From Limnovirga soli (lineage in GTDB: Bacteria > Bacteroidota > Bacteroidia > Chitinophagales > Chitinophagaceae): a stretch of DNA of 64,000 nucleotides. Position numbers and translations under genes: made by a program. The notes beneath the pieces were generated by a model, which had not been told where the DNA came from, ran no database searches, and saw only the letters and a program-made list of their open reading frames with translations. How positions within the stretch are numbered: the first letter of the stretch is position 1; each line of letters starts with the position of its first letter. The stretch covers positions 186,001 to 250,000 of the forward strand of contig NZ_WHPF01000009.1 of NCBI RefSeq assembly GCF_013106755.1, in the 5' to 3' direction. This document shows positions 17,511-26,928 of the stretch, in pieces.

Positions 17511-18209
17511 ATGTTTGTATTAGGTACTATTTGTTGCCGTGCCGGATCTAAAGGGGTAAAAAACAAAAATATAAAACCACTTTGTGGTAAGCCCCTGGTA
17601 ACCTATACCCTGGAAACGGCGCAGCAATGTTCTGTTTTTAACGATATACTCGTATCAACCGATAGCGCTGAAATAATATCTATTGCTGCAGAATTTAATA
17701 TACAGTATATCATCAACCGCCCGGCGCATTTGGCAGCAGATGATACCAGCAAATGGGATGTATTTATACAATTGCTGGAGCAATACGAACATGATAAAAA
17801 TATTAGGGTAGATTATATTGCCGATATGGATGCTACAGCCCCTTTAAAAGCAAAGGAAGATATAGAAGCTGCCGTACACATGGCTATTGCCAATCCGGCA
17901 GCAGATGTGGTGATTACCGCCTACGAAGCCGAAAGCAATCCCTACTTTAATATGATGGAAATAAACAATGCCGGTTTTGCAACCATGGTAAAATCGCCGG
18001 GTGATGCATTGGTTTGCAGGCAGCATGCGCCAGCTGTTTATAGTCTATCGCCTTCTGCATTTGTTATAAAGCGGGATGCATTATACCAATATCCGCACTG
18101 GAGTAAAGCAAATTGTATGTTATCTATTATGCCTCGAAACAGGGCAGTAGATATTGATACCGAAATGGATTTTGCCTTTGTTGATTTTTTAATGCAGCAA
18201 AAAGGATAA
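17511..18209 (+). CDS. neuA: Acylneuraminate cytidylyltransferase
   Basis: Activates a nonulosonic acid (sialic acid or a relative) with CTP. The N-terminal nucleotide-binding motif is CCRAGSKGVKNKNIKPLCGKPLVTYTL, followed by ILVSTDSAEI, DATAPLKAKEDIEAAV and the C-terminal IDTEMDFAFVDFL. At 232 residues it is the single-domain form. The start at MFVLGTICC excludes 22 codons that come from the class A repeat. neuB and neuC follow, and together the three genes make and activate the sugar. Whether the product is Neu5Ac, legionaminic acid or another acid cannot be told. Confidence 0.88.
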   Translation: MFVLGTICCRAGSKGVKNKNIKPLCGKPLVTYTLETAQQCSVFNDILVSTDSAEIISIAAEFNIQYIINRPAHLAADDTSKWDVFIQLLEQYEHDKNIRVDYIADMDATAPLKAKEDIEAAVHMAIANPAADVVITAYEAESNPYFNMMEINNAGFATMVKSPGDALVCRQHAPAVYSLSPSAFVIKRDALYQYPHWSKANCMLSIMPRNRAVDIDTEMDFAFVDFLMQQKG

Positions 18210-18236
18210 ATCCAGCTGCAGTGTTGCTTTATTGAT

Positions 18237-18318
18237 TGCTGCCATGCATGTGGAACGATGAAGTGATTGCGACGCAAGCGGCGATGCCCAATGCGCTTCA
18301 GCTGGTATCCAAATTTTT
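18237..18318 (+). repeat. Class C palindromic element (C2)
   Basis: GATGAAGTGATTGCGACGCAA at 18257-18277 with GCGGCGATGCC next and CAGCTGGTATC at the far end is the reverse of the class C layout. It lies between neuA and neuB. Confidence 0.75.
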
Positions 18319-18344
18319 ACTGATTTTTTTGAATTGAATATTTT

Positions 18345-19388
18345 ATGACACATCCATATATAGAAATTGCGGGCCGTAAAATTGGTTACGATTATGCTCC
18401 ATTGGTTATTGCCGAAATAGGCATTAATCACGAAGGCTCTTTACAAACTGCAAAAGAAATGGTTGATGCAGCAGAAAGGGCCGGTGCCGAAATGATAAAA
18501 CATCAAACCCATATTGTAGAAGATGAAATGAGCAGCGCAGCCAAAAAAGTAATACCCGGTAATGCCGATATAAGCATTTACGAAATTATGCGCCGCTGTG
18601 CGTTAACAGAAACTGAGGAGCTGGAACTAAAGAATTACACCGAAGCAAAGGGCATGATTTTTATTTCAACTCCCTTTAGCCGTGCTGCAGCAAATCGCCT
18701 GCATGGATGGGATGTGCCGGCCTATAAAATTGGCAGTGGGGAATGTAATAATTATCCCTTGTTGCAACATATTGCGTCATTTGGTAAGCCGGTAATTTTA
18801 AGTACGGGCATGAATACAATGGATAGTATTGCCAAAGCGGTGGCCATTTTTGAAGCACAAAAACTGCCTTATGCAATTTTGCATACTACTAATTTATATC
18901 CAACACCAAACCACCTGGTAAGGCTGGGGGCCATTACTGCATTGCAACAGGCTTTTCCGCAGGCGGTGGTAGGTTTATCAGATCATACCCTTACCAATCA
19001 TGCCTGTTTTGGTGCGGTGGCATTGGGTGCGTCCATATTGGAACGTCATTTTACGGATAGTATGGACAGGCCTGGTCCGGATATAGTTTGCTCCATGGAT
19101 ATCAAAGCCTGCCATGAATTGATTGAGGGCAGCCGGATTATTGCTGCACAACGGGGAGGAGTTAAAGGCCCGGCGGCAGAAGAACAGGTTACCATTGATT
19201 TTGCATTTGCATCGGTATGTTCCATAAAACAAATTGCCAAAGGCGAGCAGTTTACTACTGAAAATATTTGGGTAAAAAGGCCGGGTAAGGGGGGCATTGC
19301 GGCAGAATATTATACCGGCATTTTGGGCAAAAAGGCAGCCCGTGATATTGCGCATGATGAACAATTACAACATGAAGATATTCTATAA
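18345..19388 (+). CDS. neuB: N-acetylneuraminate (nonulosonate) synthase
   Basis: Condenses phosphoenolpyruvate with a hexosamine (ManNAc in sialic acid synthesis). The 347-residue protein has the NeuB TIM-barrel start [35 protein letters not shown] split over residues 20-60, then [30 protein letters not shown] and GLSDHT. A C-terminal SAF/antifreeze-like domain ([21 protein letters not shown]) completes it. The stop codon is directly followed by neuC, so they are co-translated. LegI and PseI are close relatives, so the exact sugar is open. Confidence 0.9.
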   Translation: MTHPYIEIAGRKIGYDYAPLVIAEIGINHEGSLQTAKEMVDAAERAGAEMIKHQTHIVEDEMSSAAKKVIPGNADISIYEIMRRCALTETEELELKNYTEAKGMIFISTPFSRAAANRLHGWDVPAYKIGSGECNNYPLLQHIASFGKPVILSTGMNTMDSIAKAVAIFEAQKLPYAILHTTNLYPTPNHLVRLGAITALQQAFPQAVVGLSDHTLTNHACFGAVALGASILERHFTDSMDRPGPDIVCSMDIKACHELIEGSRIIAAQRGGVKGPAAEEQVTIDFAFASVCSIKQIAKGEQFTTENIWVKRPGKGGIAAEYYTGILGKKAARDIAHDEQLQHEDIL

Positions 19389-20516
19389 ATGAAACGTATT
19401 GTATTTGTAACCGGTACCCGTGCTGATTTTGGGAAACTAAAATCATTGATTGCTGTGCTTTCAAAAGAGCCGGCATTTGAAGTGCACATATTTGCCACCG
19501 GTATGCACATGGACATAAAATATGGTTTTACGGTAAATGAAATTATGAAGTGTGGTTTTCAGCACATATTTCAGTTTATCAATCATGACAGTGAATCGCT
19601 GATGGATATTACCCTATCCAGAACCATAGAAGGCTTTGCCAATTATGTGCGCATGATACAACCAGATTTAATTGTGGTGCACGGAGACCGTATTGAAGCC
19701 CTTGCAGGGGCAACAGTTGGCGCATTAAATAATATTTTAGTAGCGCATATTGAGGGTGGCGAATTATCCGGTACGGTAGATGAGCTGATAAGGCATGCTG
19801 TATCTAAATTAAGCCATACCCATTTTGTAGCCAATGCTGATGCCAAAGCCAGACTCATACAAATGGGTGAAATGGCAGATAGTATTTTTGTGATTGGTTC
19901 ACCCGATATGGATGTGATGCTTTCGGATAATTTACCTGCCTGGACAGAAGTTAAAAACTACTACGAAATACCTTTTGAAACATTTGGTGTAGCTGTTTTT
20001 CATCCGGTAACCACTGAGTTACAGCATATGCACCAATTTGCTGCTGCCTATGTGGATGCATTGATGGCATCTGAAATGAATTATGTTGTTATTTATCCCA
20101 ATAACGATAAAGGATCAGAGCTGGTACAGCTTCAAATTCAGCGATTACAGGGATTGCCCCGATTCAGGATATTTCCTTCCATGCGTTTCGAATCTTTTCT
20201 GGTAGCCATGAAAAGGGCCGCCTTTATGATTGGTAATTCCAGCGCAGGTATAAGGGAAGCGCCTTATTTTGGTGTGCCCACCATTAATATTGGTACCCGG
20301 CAACAAGGGCGTACCAACAACCCCGATATTATTCATGTAGGGTATGCTACCGAAGCCATATTGCAGGGTATACAGCAGGCGCTGCATAGCACCATTGAAG
20401 CCAGGCAATTATTTGGTACCGGCAATAGCGATGCCAGCTTTTACCAGATATTGTCCAACCCGGATTTTTGGCATACCCCCAAACAAAAATTATTTGCCGA
20501 CCAGGTACATGCCTGA
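19389..20516 (+). CDS. neuC: UDP-GlcNAc 2-epimerase (hydrolysing)
   Basis: Hydrolyses and epimerises a UDP-HexNAc to supply the NeuB substrate. It has a GT-B-like epimerase fold of 375 residues. Motifs are VFVTGTRADFGKLKSL, VHGDRIEALAGA, HIEGGELSGTVDELIRHAVSKLSH split around the active site, and the UDP-binding GNSSAGIREAPYFGVPTINIG. It starts directly at the neuB stop and lies 13 bases before the ABC permease gene. A LegG-type enzyme acting on UDP-diacetylbacillosamine is an alternative. Confidence 0.88.
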   Translation: MKRIVFVTGTRADFGKLKSLIAVLSKEPAFEVHIFATGMHMDIKYGFTVNEIMKCGFQHIFQFINHDSESLMDITLSRTIEGFANYVRMIQPDLIVVHGDRIEALAGATVGALNNILVAHIEGGELSGTVDELIRHAVSKLSHTHFVANADAKARLIQMGEMADSIFVIGSPDMDVMLSDNLPAWTEVKNYYEIPFETFGVAVFHPVTTELQHMHQFAAAYVDALMASEMNYVVIYPNNDKGSELVQLQIQRLQGLPRFRIFPSMRFESFLVAMKRAAFMIGNSSAGIREAPYFGVPTINIGTRQQGRTNNPDIIHVGYATEAILQGIQQALHSTIEARQLFGTGNSDASFYQILSNPDFWHTPKQKLFADQVHA

Positions 20517-20529
20517 TGGATTGATACAC

Positions 20530-21393
20530 ATGCAAGAAAAAAATTCAACAGAAAACTGGACAGAAGTAATTAGTCCGGGCCGCCATTTACTTGATCTGCG
20601 GTTGGCAGAAGTATGGCGTTACCGGGATTTGGTGTTGCTGTTTGTAAAACGCGACTTTGTATCGCAATACAGGCAAACCGTGCTGGGTTATGCCTGGTAT
20701 ATAATACAACCGGTATTAACCACATTTATGTTTTTAATTGTGTTTAATAAAATTGCCAATATTTCTACAGGGCAAATACCGGCTGTATTATTTTATATGT
20801 GCAGCATCACCATTTGGAATTATTTCGCCTCATGTCTAACCGCAACTTCATCGGTGTTTACTGCCAATGCGGGCATATTTGGTAAAGTATATTTTCCACG
20901 GTTGGTATTGCCATTGTCTATTGTATTATCCAATATCATCAAATTTGCTATTCAGCTGGTTTTGTTAACCGTGCTGATCATTTATTATTCAGCCACATCC
21001 TCTTTTCATTTGCAGTGGGGCTGGCATTATATGTTAATACCGGTTATAGTGCTAAATATGGCTTGTATGGGTTTGGGTGCCGGTATAATTATTTCTTCGC
21101 TTACTACTAAGTACCGCGACTTTGCCGTATTAATAACATTTGGGGTGCAATTGTTAATGTATGTAACGCCGGTGGCCTATCCATTAAGCTATGCCATGCA
21201 ATCTGACTATAAAAATTTTATCCTCTTTAATCCGCTTTCGCCCATGGTAGAAAGTTTCAGGTATGCGGTGTTTGGGGTGGGCATATTTGATACCAATTTG
21301 TTTTTATATAGTATTGCTTTTTCTGTGGTGGCTTTATTGGCGGGCATCATATTGTTTAATAAAGTAGAGCGCAGTTTTATGGATACGGTATAG
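20530..21393 (+). CDS. Polysaccharide ABC exporter permease (Wzm-like)
   Basis: ABC-2 type membrane subunit (287 aa) that exports a completed glycan with the ATPase at 21775. The cytoplasmic N-terminus has ISPGRHLLDLRLAEVWRYRDLVLLFVKRDFVSQYRQTVLGYAWYIIQP (residues about 10-58), the usual entry of this family. About six hydrophobic segments follow. The start MQEKNSTENW is preferred because upstream in-frame codons overlap neuC. The 381-base gap to the ATPase contains a composite repeat; most wzm-wzt pairs are tightly linked. Confidence 0.92.
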   Translation: MQEKNSTENWTEVISPGRHLLDLRLAEVWRYRDLVLLFVKRDFVSQYRQTVLGYAWYIIQPVLTTFMFLIVFNKIANISTGQIPAVLFYMCSITIWNYFASCLTATSSVFTANAGIFGKVYFPRLVLPLSIVLSNIIKFAIQLVLLTVLIIYYSATSSFHLQWGWHYMLIPVIVLNMACMGLGAGIIISSLTTKYRDFAVLITFGVQLLMYVTPVAYPLSYAMQSDYKNFILFNPLSPMVESFRYAVFGVGIFDTNLFLYSIAFSVVALLAGIILFNKVERSFMDTV

Positions 21394-21774
21394 TATTGCC
21401 GTTGTTGTAATTCCAGTTGTAAAATTTGGAGCCGGACTGCAGATCCTCTATTTAACATCCGTTGCGTCGCACTCTTGTACTTTGGTTCATTGGGCAGCAA
21501 GATGGGGAGAGGGGAGTGGTGAGTGGTGAGTGGTGAGTTGGGAGTTTGGGTATAGGATGAGGATTTATTATTAACTAATCACCATTCACCATTCTCTAAT
21601 CACCAGATCAGCAAAGAGCTGAACCCTGCAGTGTGCGACGCAAGTAAAGCCGATAGGTATTATTGGCTGGGCTCATAAAAAATTTGATTATACTATTTAA
21701 CTTTTATCCTATTTCGTTTTAGAAGAATTACAAAACCTGCTGCTTAACATGATTCATATACTTCTCATTATCCA
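21394..21774. other. Gap between wzm and wzt filled by composite repeat
   Basis: No gene is visible. The composite element occupies most of it, and about 90 bases of AT-rich sequence precede the ATPase start. Confidence 0.7.
21428..21684. repeat. Composite repeat 1: inverted class A ends around heptamer tracts
   Basis: The left end TTGCGTCGCACTCTTGTAC (21462-21480) faces the right end GTGTGCGACGCAAG (21631-21644). Between them, a G-rich tract of GAGTGGT/GAGTTGG units (about 21514-21542) and a C-rich tract of TCACCATT-like units (about 21578-21605) could fold back on each other. Confidence 0.85.
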
Positions 21775-23058
21775 ATGTCTAACATAATTATACAAGTTGA
21801 AAATATTTCCAAACAATACCGGCTGGGGCAAGTGGGTAGAAGTACCATGCATGATGATATTACCCGGTGGATGCATCGTTTAATGGGTAAGCCAGACCCT
21901 TTTTTAAAAATTGGTGAAGACAATGACCGTAGCAAAAAATCCGCATCGGATTATGTATGGGCTTTACGTGATATTGGTTTTGAAGTAAGGCAGGGTGAAG
22001 TTTTGGGTATTATTGGCCGCAATGGTGCGGGCAAATCTACCCTATTGAAAATATTATCAAAGGTTACTACACCCACTACCGGGCAAATAAAAGTAAAAGG
22101 TCGCATAGCTTCTTTATTGGAAGTAGGTACAGGTTTTCATCCCGAATTATCGGGACGTGATAATATATTTTTAAATGGCGCTATTCTGGGAATGACGCGC
22201 AAAGAAATACAGCAAAAATTTGATGCCATTGTAGATTTTGCAGGTGTTGAACGTTATATTGATACTCCTGTAAAACGATATAGCAGTGGCATGTATGTGC
22301 GTTTGGCTTTTGCCGTAGCCGCACACCTGGAACCCGATATTTTAATTGTGGATGAAGTATTGGCCGTTGGTGATGCAGAGTTTCAAAAGAAATGTTTGGG
22401 CAAAATGAAGGAAGTTAGTGAACGCGATGGCAGAACGGTGTTATTTGTGAGCCACAATATGCCCGCTGTACTAAACCTGTGTACACATGCTATGGTATTA
22501 CAGTTTGGCAAAACAGTGTACAATGGCGCAACCGAGCCAGCCATACAACATTACCTTCATAATAAGCAAGCTGCTATTCAGTTGCCTGTTGCCGCACGTA
22601 CCGACCGTAAGGGAAGCGGACAATTAACCTGCACCGGAGTACAGATTGCCGATGAAGCGGGTAAAGCTGTGGCCGTTGTAAAATCAGGGGATGAAGTGAA
22701 TATTCAGGTACAGTATACAATGCAACTTCCTGTTGTACGGCAACTTCTATGCAGACTGCAATTTGTAAATGCCAATGATGATCTGATGTTTATTTGCAAT
22801 AATGAACATGCGGCTGGTTTATTTGATATTTCTGCCAAAGATGGGGTATTGAGTTGCTGTATTGAGCGCCTTCCATTATTTGGTGGAGATTATACCATTA
22901 ATGTGCAATTGTTTTCAAGGGAAACAGGTTTGTTAGATGAGGTGGAAGCTGCTGCCACACTTACAGTAGTGGATGGTGATTTTTTTGGTACTGGAAAGAT
23001 ACCGGTAATTCGCAAAGGCCTGTTAGTGGCACATAACTGGACAACGCAAAATGGATAA
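21775..23058 (+). CDS. Polysaccharide ABC exporter ATPase (Wzt-like) with C-terminal domain
   Basis: This 427-residue protein has an ABC domain (residues about 5-260) with Walker A GIIGRNGAGKSTLLKIL, signature YSSGMYVRLAFAVA and Walker B ILIVDEVLAVGDAEF. A C-terminal beta-rich domain (about 275-427) resembles the carbohydrate-binding domain of Wzt, which recognises a capped or modified glycan end before export. Such a domain suggests that the exported chain carries a specific terminal group. It overlaps the sulfotransferase gene by 8 bases. Confidence 0.93.
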   Translation: MSNIIIQVENISKQYRLGQVGRSTMHDDITRWMHRLMGKPDPFLKIGEDNDRSKKSASDYVWALRDIGFEVRQGEVLGIIGRNGAGKSTLLKILSKVTTPTTGQIKVKGRIASLLEVGTGFHPELSGRDNIFLNGAILGMTRKEIQQKFDAIVDFAGVERYIDTPVKRYSSGMYVRLAFAVAAHLEPDILIVDEVLAVGDAEFQKKCLGKMKEVSERDGRTVLFVSHNMPAVLNLCTHAMVLQFGKTVYNGATEPAIQHYLHNKQAAIQLPVAARTDRKGSGQLTCTGVQIADEAGKAVAVVKSGDEVNIQVQYTMQLPVVRQLLCRLQFVNANDDLMFICNNEHAAGLFDISAKDGVLSCCIERLPLFGGDYTINVQLFSRETGLLDEVEAAATLTVVDGDFFGTGKIPVIRKGLLVAHNWTTQNG

Positions 23059-23899
23059 TAAGGTATTGATTATATTAGGTATGCACCGCAGTGGTACATC
23101 ACTGATTGCACAATGGCTGCATAAATGTGGAATGCAGTTGGGGGATCGGCTTCATGGTGCAGATATCGGAAATGTGGAAGGGCATTTCGAAGACATAGAT
23201 TTTTTGCAATTGCACCGGCAAATGCTAACAGATCAAAAAATGTCATCAGTTGGACTTGTTTATAATGAAATTGATTCCATTGATGCCTATTTTATAAAAA
23301 AAATTAGGGCGTTAATAGATTTTAAAAACTCATTACATACACAATGGGGTTGGAAGGAGCCGAGAACATGTTTGTTTTTGTCGTATTACCGGGAGTTTTT
23401 GAGTAATGCCAATTATCTGGTTGTTATAAGAGATTATCATTCAGTTGTTACTTCACTTGTTGAAAGAGATTTTAAAAGTTATGAGAAACGGATATATGCC
23501 CGGTCAAGTTATATTTCCAATGCAGGAAGATTTATTTATACCCGTTATTGGAAATTTATTAAAAGGAATTACAGCCATAAAAAATTTTATTCCCGATATA
23601 CAGCGCATTTTTTAAAGGTATGGATAACATATAATTCAGCTTTATTAAAGCATCTTGAATTATCAGAACCAGGAAAATACGTATTGATTGAACATAAGGC
23701 TTTACAAAATAAAAGTAAAGAGCTGTTTGAGGTACTTGAATCCAAATGGCAATTTTCTTTGCATTATGAAGCGCTTGGAAGTATATTTAAAACAGATTTA
23801 ATTACAAAGAAAAAAGATATCAGCCTATTTGTTAAAGATCAGGCATTGTTAAAAACGGCAGATGTATTATACAAAACCCTAAAACAATTTAGTATTTAA
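23051..23899 (+). CDS. Sulfotransferase family protein
   Basis: This 282-residue protein has the PAPS-binding P-loop near the N-terminus (ILGMHRSGTSLIAQWLHKCG) and the downstream WGWKEPRTCLFL and YLVVIRDYHSVVTSL, typical of carbohydrate sulfotransferases. It may sulfate the exported glycan. Coupling to wzt by overlap, together with the Wzt C-terminal domain, makes a terminal modification plausible. Sequence here is AT-rich: the 60 bases at 23461-23520 contain 20 G/C (33%), against 26 (43%) at 29461-29520, which hints at separate origin. Confidence 0.8.
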   Translation: MDNKVLIILGMHRSGTSLIAQWLHKCGMQLGDRLHGADIGNVEGHFEDIDFLQLHRQMLTDQKMSSVGLVYNEIDSIDAYFIKKIRALIDFKNSLHTQWGWKEPRTCLFLSYYREFLSNANYLVVIRDYHSVVTSLVERDFKSYEKRIYARSSYISNAGRFIYTRYWKFIKRNYSHKKFYSRYTAHFLKVWITYNSALLKHLELSEPGKYVLIEHKALQNKSKELFEVLESKWQFSLHYEALGSIFKTDLITKKKDISLFVKDQALLKTADVLYKTLKQFSI

Positions 23900-23904
23900 G
23901 CGGG

Positions 23905-25044
23905 ATGAAAGATAGCAAGAGAAAAATATTGGTCATATCTCATGATGCTACTCAAACAGGAGCGCCGCTATTATTGTTGCATTTGCTAAGCTTGTTAAAA
24001 GGAAATGGGGTTAGTTTGAATATCCTGGTACGCAATAAAAGCGGCCAAATGGCAGATGCATTCAAGGCATTATCCCAAACATTTGGGTTTATGCCACGCA
24101 TATTTAATCATACACTTAAAAGTCGGATTAAGTGTTTTTTATTTGGAAAATATGAGCCATTTGATGTTCATACATACACAAAGGATGTTGATGTTATTTT
24201 AAATAACACCATTACTAATGGAGCTGTTTTATCCTTTTTAAAAAAAAGTTATAAAGGCAAAATAATCACCTATATACATGAATTAGAATTTGTTGCTGTA
24301 AATAACCGTTCTTCAGTTGAAACAATTACACATACAGATCATTTTTTAGTTCCTTGCGAAGTTGTTAAAAAGTTATTGACGAATACCTATGGTGTGCCAG
24401 CAAATAAAATTAGTTTGCTACATTATTATTTACCAAACACTACATTTTCTGAAAAAACCAATGCTGAATTTACAAAACGGTATTCAATTAGCACTCCATT
24501 TGTAATTGGTATGGCTGGTTCATTAAACTGGCGTAAAGGTTATGATTTGTTTTTGCAGGTTGCCAGAATTTTTTATAACAATTGGCCACTTGCAAATGCG
24601 CAATTTGTTTGGGTGGGTGCAGATGAGGCAAATATTGAAACGAAAGAAATTGCTTTTGATATAGAAAAGATGAACTTGAATGATAAAGTAAAAGTATTAC
24701 CTGTTTTAAATGATATGTCTGGTTTCTATGATTGTATAAATATACTATTGCTAACATCAAGAGAAGATACTTATCCAATGGTAATGCTTGAGGCCGCAGC
24801 TCATCAACGGGCAACTGTTTGCTTTGAGAATGCCGGTGGCGCTAATGAATTTATTGAAGGGGGTAACGGTATTGCCATTAAATATGGTGAAATTGAAGAA
24901 ATGGCATCGGTATTATATGATCTTATGAATCATCCTCACAAGGCAACTGAGATGGGGAAGAGTGCCAAAAGAAAAGTAGAAACGCATCATACAAACGGAC
25001 AATTGATTTTGGATCAGTTGTATGGGGTACTTGAAAATCTATAA
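23905..25044 (+). CDS. Glycosyltransferase, GT4-like
   Basis: GT-B fold transferase of 379 residues. The N-terminus KILVISHDATQTGAPLLLLHLLSLL is the usual GTA-like glycine-poor loop of GT4. The C-terminal half has GMAGSLNWRKGYDLFLQVA and the E-x7-E-type nucleotide-sugar site SREDTYPMVMLEAAAHQ. It is five bases after the sulfotransferase and shares its AT-rich character. The sugar donor is unknown. Confidence 0.85.
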   Translation: MKDSKRKILVISHDATQTGAPLLLLHLLSLLKGNGVSLNILVRNKSGQMADAFKALSQTFGFMPRIFNHTLKSRIKCFLFGKYEPFDVHTYTKDVDVILNNTITNGAVLSFLKKSYKGKIITYIHELEFVAVNNRSSVETITHTDHFLVPCEVVKKLLTNTYGVPANKISLLHYYLPNTTFSEKTNAEFTKRYSISTPFVIGMAGSLNWRKGYDLFLQVARIFYNNWPLANAQFVWVGADEANIETKEIAFDIEKMNLNDKVKVLPVLNDMSGFYDCINILLLTSREDTYPMVMLEAAAHQRATVCFENAGGANEFIEGGNGIAIKYGEIEEMASVLYDLMNHPHKATEMGKSAKRKVETHHTNGQLILDQLYGVLENL

Positions 25045-25077
25045 TATAGTTTGCAGGCTTTGTCCTAAGTGTTTAAA

Positions 25078-26001
25078 ATGATATCAGTAATCGTTTGTTC
25101 CAGGTCGTTACCCTTATTTCAAACCCTGTCGGATAATATTGCTAAGACCATCGGGGTTGATTTTGAAATTATCAGGATAAACAATGCCAACGGCAAAATG
25201 GGGATTTGTGCTGCTTATAATGCAGGTGCAGCAAAAGCAATATTCCCTTATCTCTGTTTTGTACACGAAGATGTTTTATTTCATACCCAATATTGGGGCA
25301 GGCATATTCTGGCACACTTTAAAGCCGATGAAACCATTGGTTTGATAGGCGTGGCAGGTGCCGTATATAAATCGCGGATGTGTTCGGCCTGGGGAGAAAG
25401 TGAATCCGGTTGGATAGAAAACAAACGCATGAACATTATCCATCATTCCAATGCCGCGGGTAATCCTGATACACATTTTAACATCAATCCTGCGAATGAA
25501 ACACAGTCAAGGGTAGCTGCAATAGATGGTGTTTTTATGGCAACAACCAAACATCATTGGGAACAGGTACAATTTAATCAGTCCCTGTTAACAGGTTTTC
25601 ATGGATACGATCTGGATTATTCTATTCACATGGGCCTCACACATAAAGTGGTAGTGGTATATGATGTGTTAATAGAACATTTTTCCGGAGGTAATAATAC
25701 ACTGGATTGGCAAAAAGCTATTTTGAGGGTACATCGTAAATGGGCGCATAAGCTGCCAATTGTCTTCGCCAATATTCAACCAGTGCATTCCGCGTATAGT
25801 AACGGTTGGAAAAGACTTAGAAAAAACATGCATTACTATTTGAGCAATACAACCGGCTTTTTTAGTGTGATTGGCTATTACCACCAATATACATTGTTGC
25901 TGGAAGAGAAGCCTGCATTTTTTCTGTTTTTAAAAGATTATTGTAAAGGGCTTATTCAAATTTGTCAACGGTATGGTAAACCTTCCATTACCGGTGCTTA
26001 A
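25078..26001 (+). CDS. Glycosyltransferase-like protein, StrF-type GT2
   Basis: This 307-residue protein starts MISVIVCSRSLPLFQTLSDNI. It has a GT-A-like fold with the N-terminal nucleotide-binding region (GICAAYNAGAAKAIFPYLCFVHEDVLF) in which HED stands where the DxD motif is expected, and an acceptor region with DGVFMATTKHHWEQV and GYDLDYSIHMGL. These match the StrF-like subgroup of family 2. A GTG three codons earlier is in frame. It is followed closely by two true GT2 genes. Confidence 0.75.
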   Translation: MISVIVCSRSLPLFQTLSDNIAKTIGVDFEIIRINNANGKMGICAAYNAGAAKAIFPYLCFVHEDVLFHTQYWGRHILAHFKADETIGLIGVAGAVYKSRMCSAWGESESGWIENKRMNIIHHSNAAGNPDTHFNINPANETQSRVAAIDGVFMATTKHHWEQVQFNQSLLTGFHGYDLDYSIHMGLTHKVVVVYDVLIEHFSGGNNTLDWQKAILRVHRKWAHKLPIVFANIQPVHSAYSNGWKRLRKNMHYYLSNTTGFFSVIGYYHQYTLLLEEKPAFFLFLKDYCKGLIQICQRYGKPSITGA

Positions 26002-26007
26002 CAAACT

Positions 26008-26910
26008 ATGCCGCCACTTGTAACCATAATTGCCATTTGTTATAATCAGGCGGACTATGTGCTGGCTACATTAAACAGCATTAAGCAGCAAACCTATCCG
26101 GCCATACAACTTATTATTGCCGATGATGCCTCTGCTGATGCTACACCCCAACTGGTGCAGGAATGGATTAACATTAACTGGCCCGATGCTGTTTTTATAG
26201 CACATAAGGTAAATAATGGCATCACCAAAAACCTGAATAGTGCCATTCCATTTGTAGAAGGCAGTTATGTAAAACAAATTGGTTGCGATGATATTATGGA
26301 GCCCGATGCCATTGAAAAGGTAATCGCAGCTTTTGATGGCCTGCCCGAAGATTATGGCGTGGTGTATACTGATATGCATCGTATCAACGAATCTGGTGCA
26401 CTGATTGATGATATGGGGCTTATCGAGAAAAGGGGTCACCCGGTTTATTCAGGTGAGGTGTACCTGCAAATGATTCAAAAACCATTTATCACTTCGGCCA
26501 GTATTATTTTTAAAAAATGGGTGCTGGATAAACTGGGCGGATTTAATGAAAAGGTTTTTTATGAGGATCATGATTTTTATTTGCGTGCAGCCCGTGTATG
26601 CAAGTTTTATTACCTCAATCAAAGAACCATTCAATACCGGGTACATAGCGGCTCTTTAATAAACAGCTCATCGCGTATAAAATATTTTTATAACGTATAC
26701 AATGTGTACTATACCAATTTTGATAATCGTACACCCTTTGTTTCCATTTTTACCGAGCGTTTATTGTTTTGCATAAAAAACCTTTATGCATTGCATTATA
26801 AAAACAATTTCGGCTTTGCCTGTAAAGCATTTTTTAAAACCCACAATTTGCAGTTTTTAAAATTTGCTGTGGCCAGTATCCCATTTTACCTAAAGGGCAA
26901 TACACTATAA
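26008..26910 (+). CDS. Glycosyltransferase family 2 (copy 1)
   Basis: A GT-A inverting transferase of 300 residues. Motifs are LVTIIAICYNQADYVLATLNSI, LIIADDASADAT, IGCDDIMEPDAIEK (acidic metal site) and VFYEDHDFYLRAARVCKFYY (ED-Y acceptor/base region). It is a clear paralogue of the next gene, with the same motif order and very similar C-terminal half, so the pair arose by tandem duplication. The substrate is unknown. Confidence 0.88.
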   Translation: MPPLVTIIAICYNQADYVLATLNSIKQQTYPAIQLIIADDASADATPQLVQEWININWPDAVFIAHKVNNGITKNLNSAIPFVEGSYVKQIGCDDIMEPDAIEKVIAAFDGLPEDYGVVYTDMHRINESGALIDDMGLIEKRGHPVYSGEVYLQMIQKPFITSASIIFKKWVLDKLGGFNEKVFYEDHDFYLRAARVCKFYYLNQRTIQYRVHSGSLINSSSRIKYFYNVYNVYYTNFDNRTPFVSIFTERLLFCIKNLYALHYKNNFGFACKAFFKTHNLQFLKFAVASIPFYLKGNTL

Positions 26911-26928
26911 TTTTTGTTTGGTTTGCTT

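Noticed and set aside
20344-20529. Longer start of the Wzm-like gene
   Set aside because: It would overlap neuC by 173 bases and adds residues that do not belong to the permease family.
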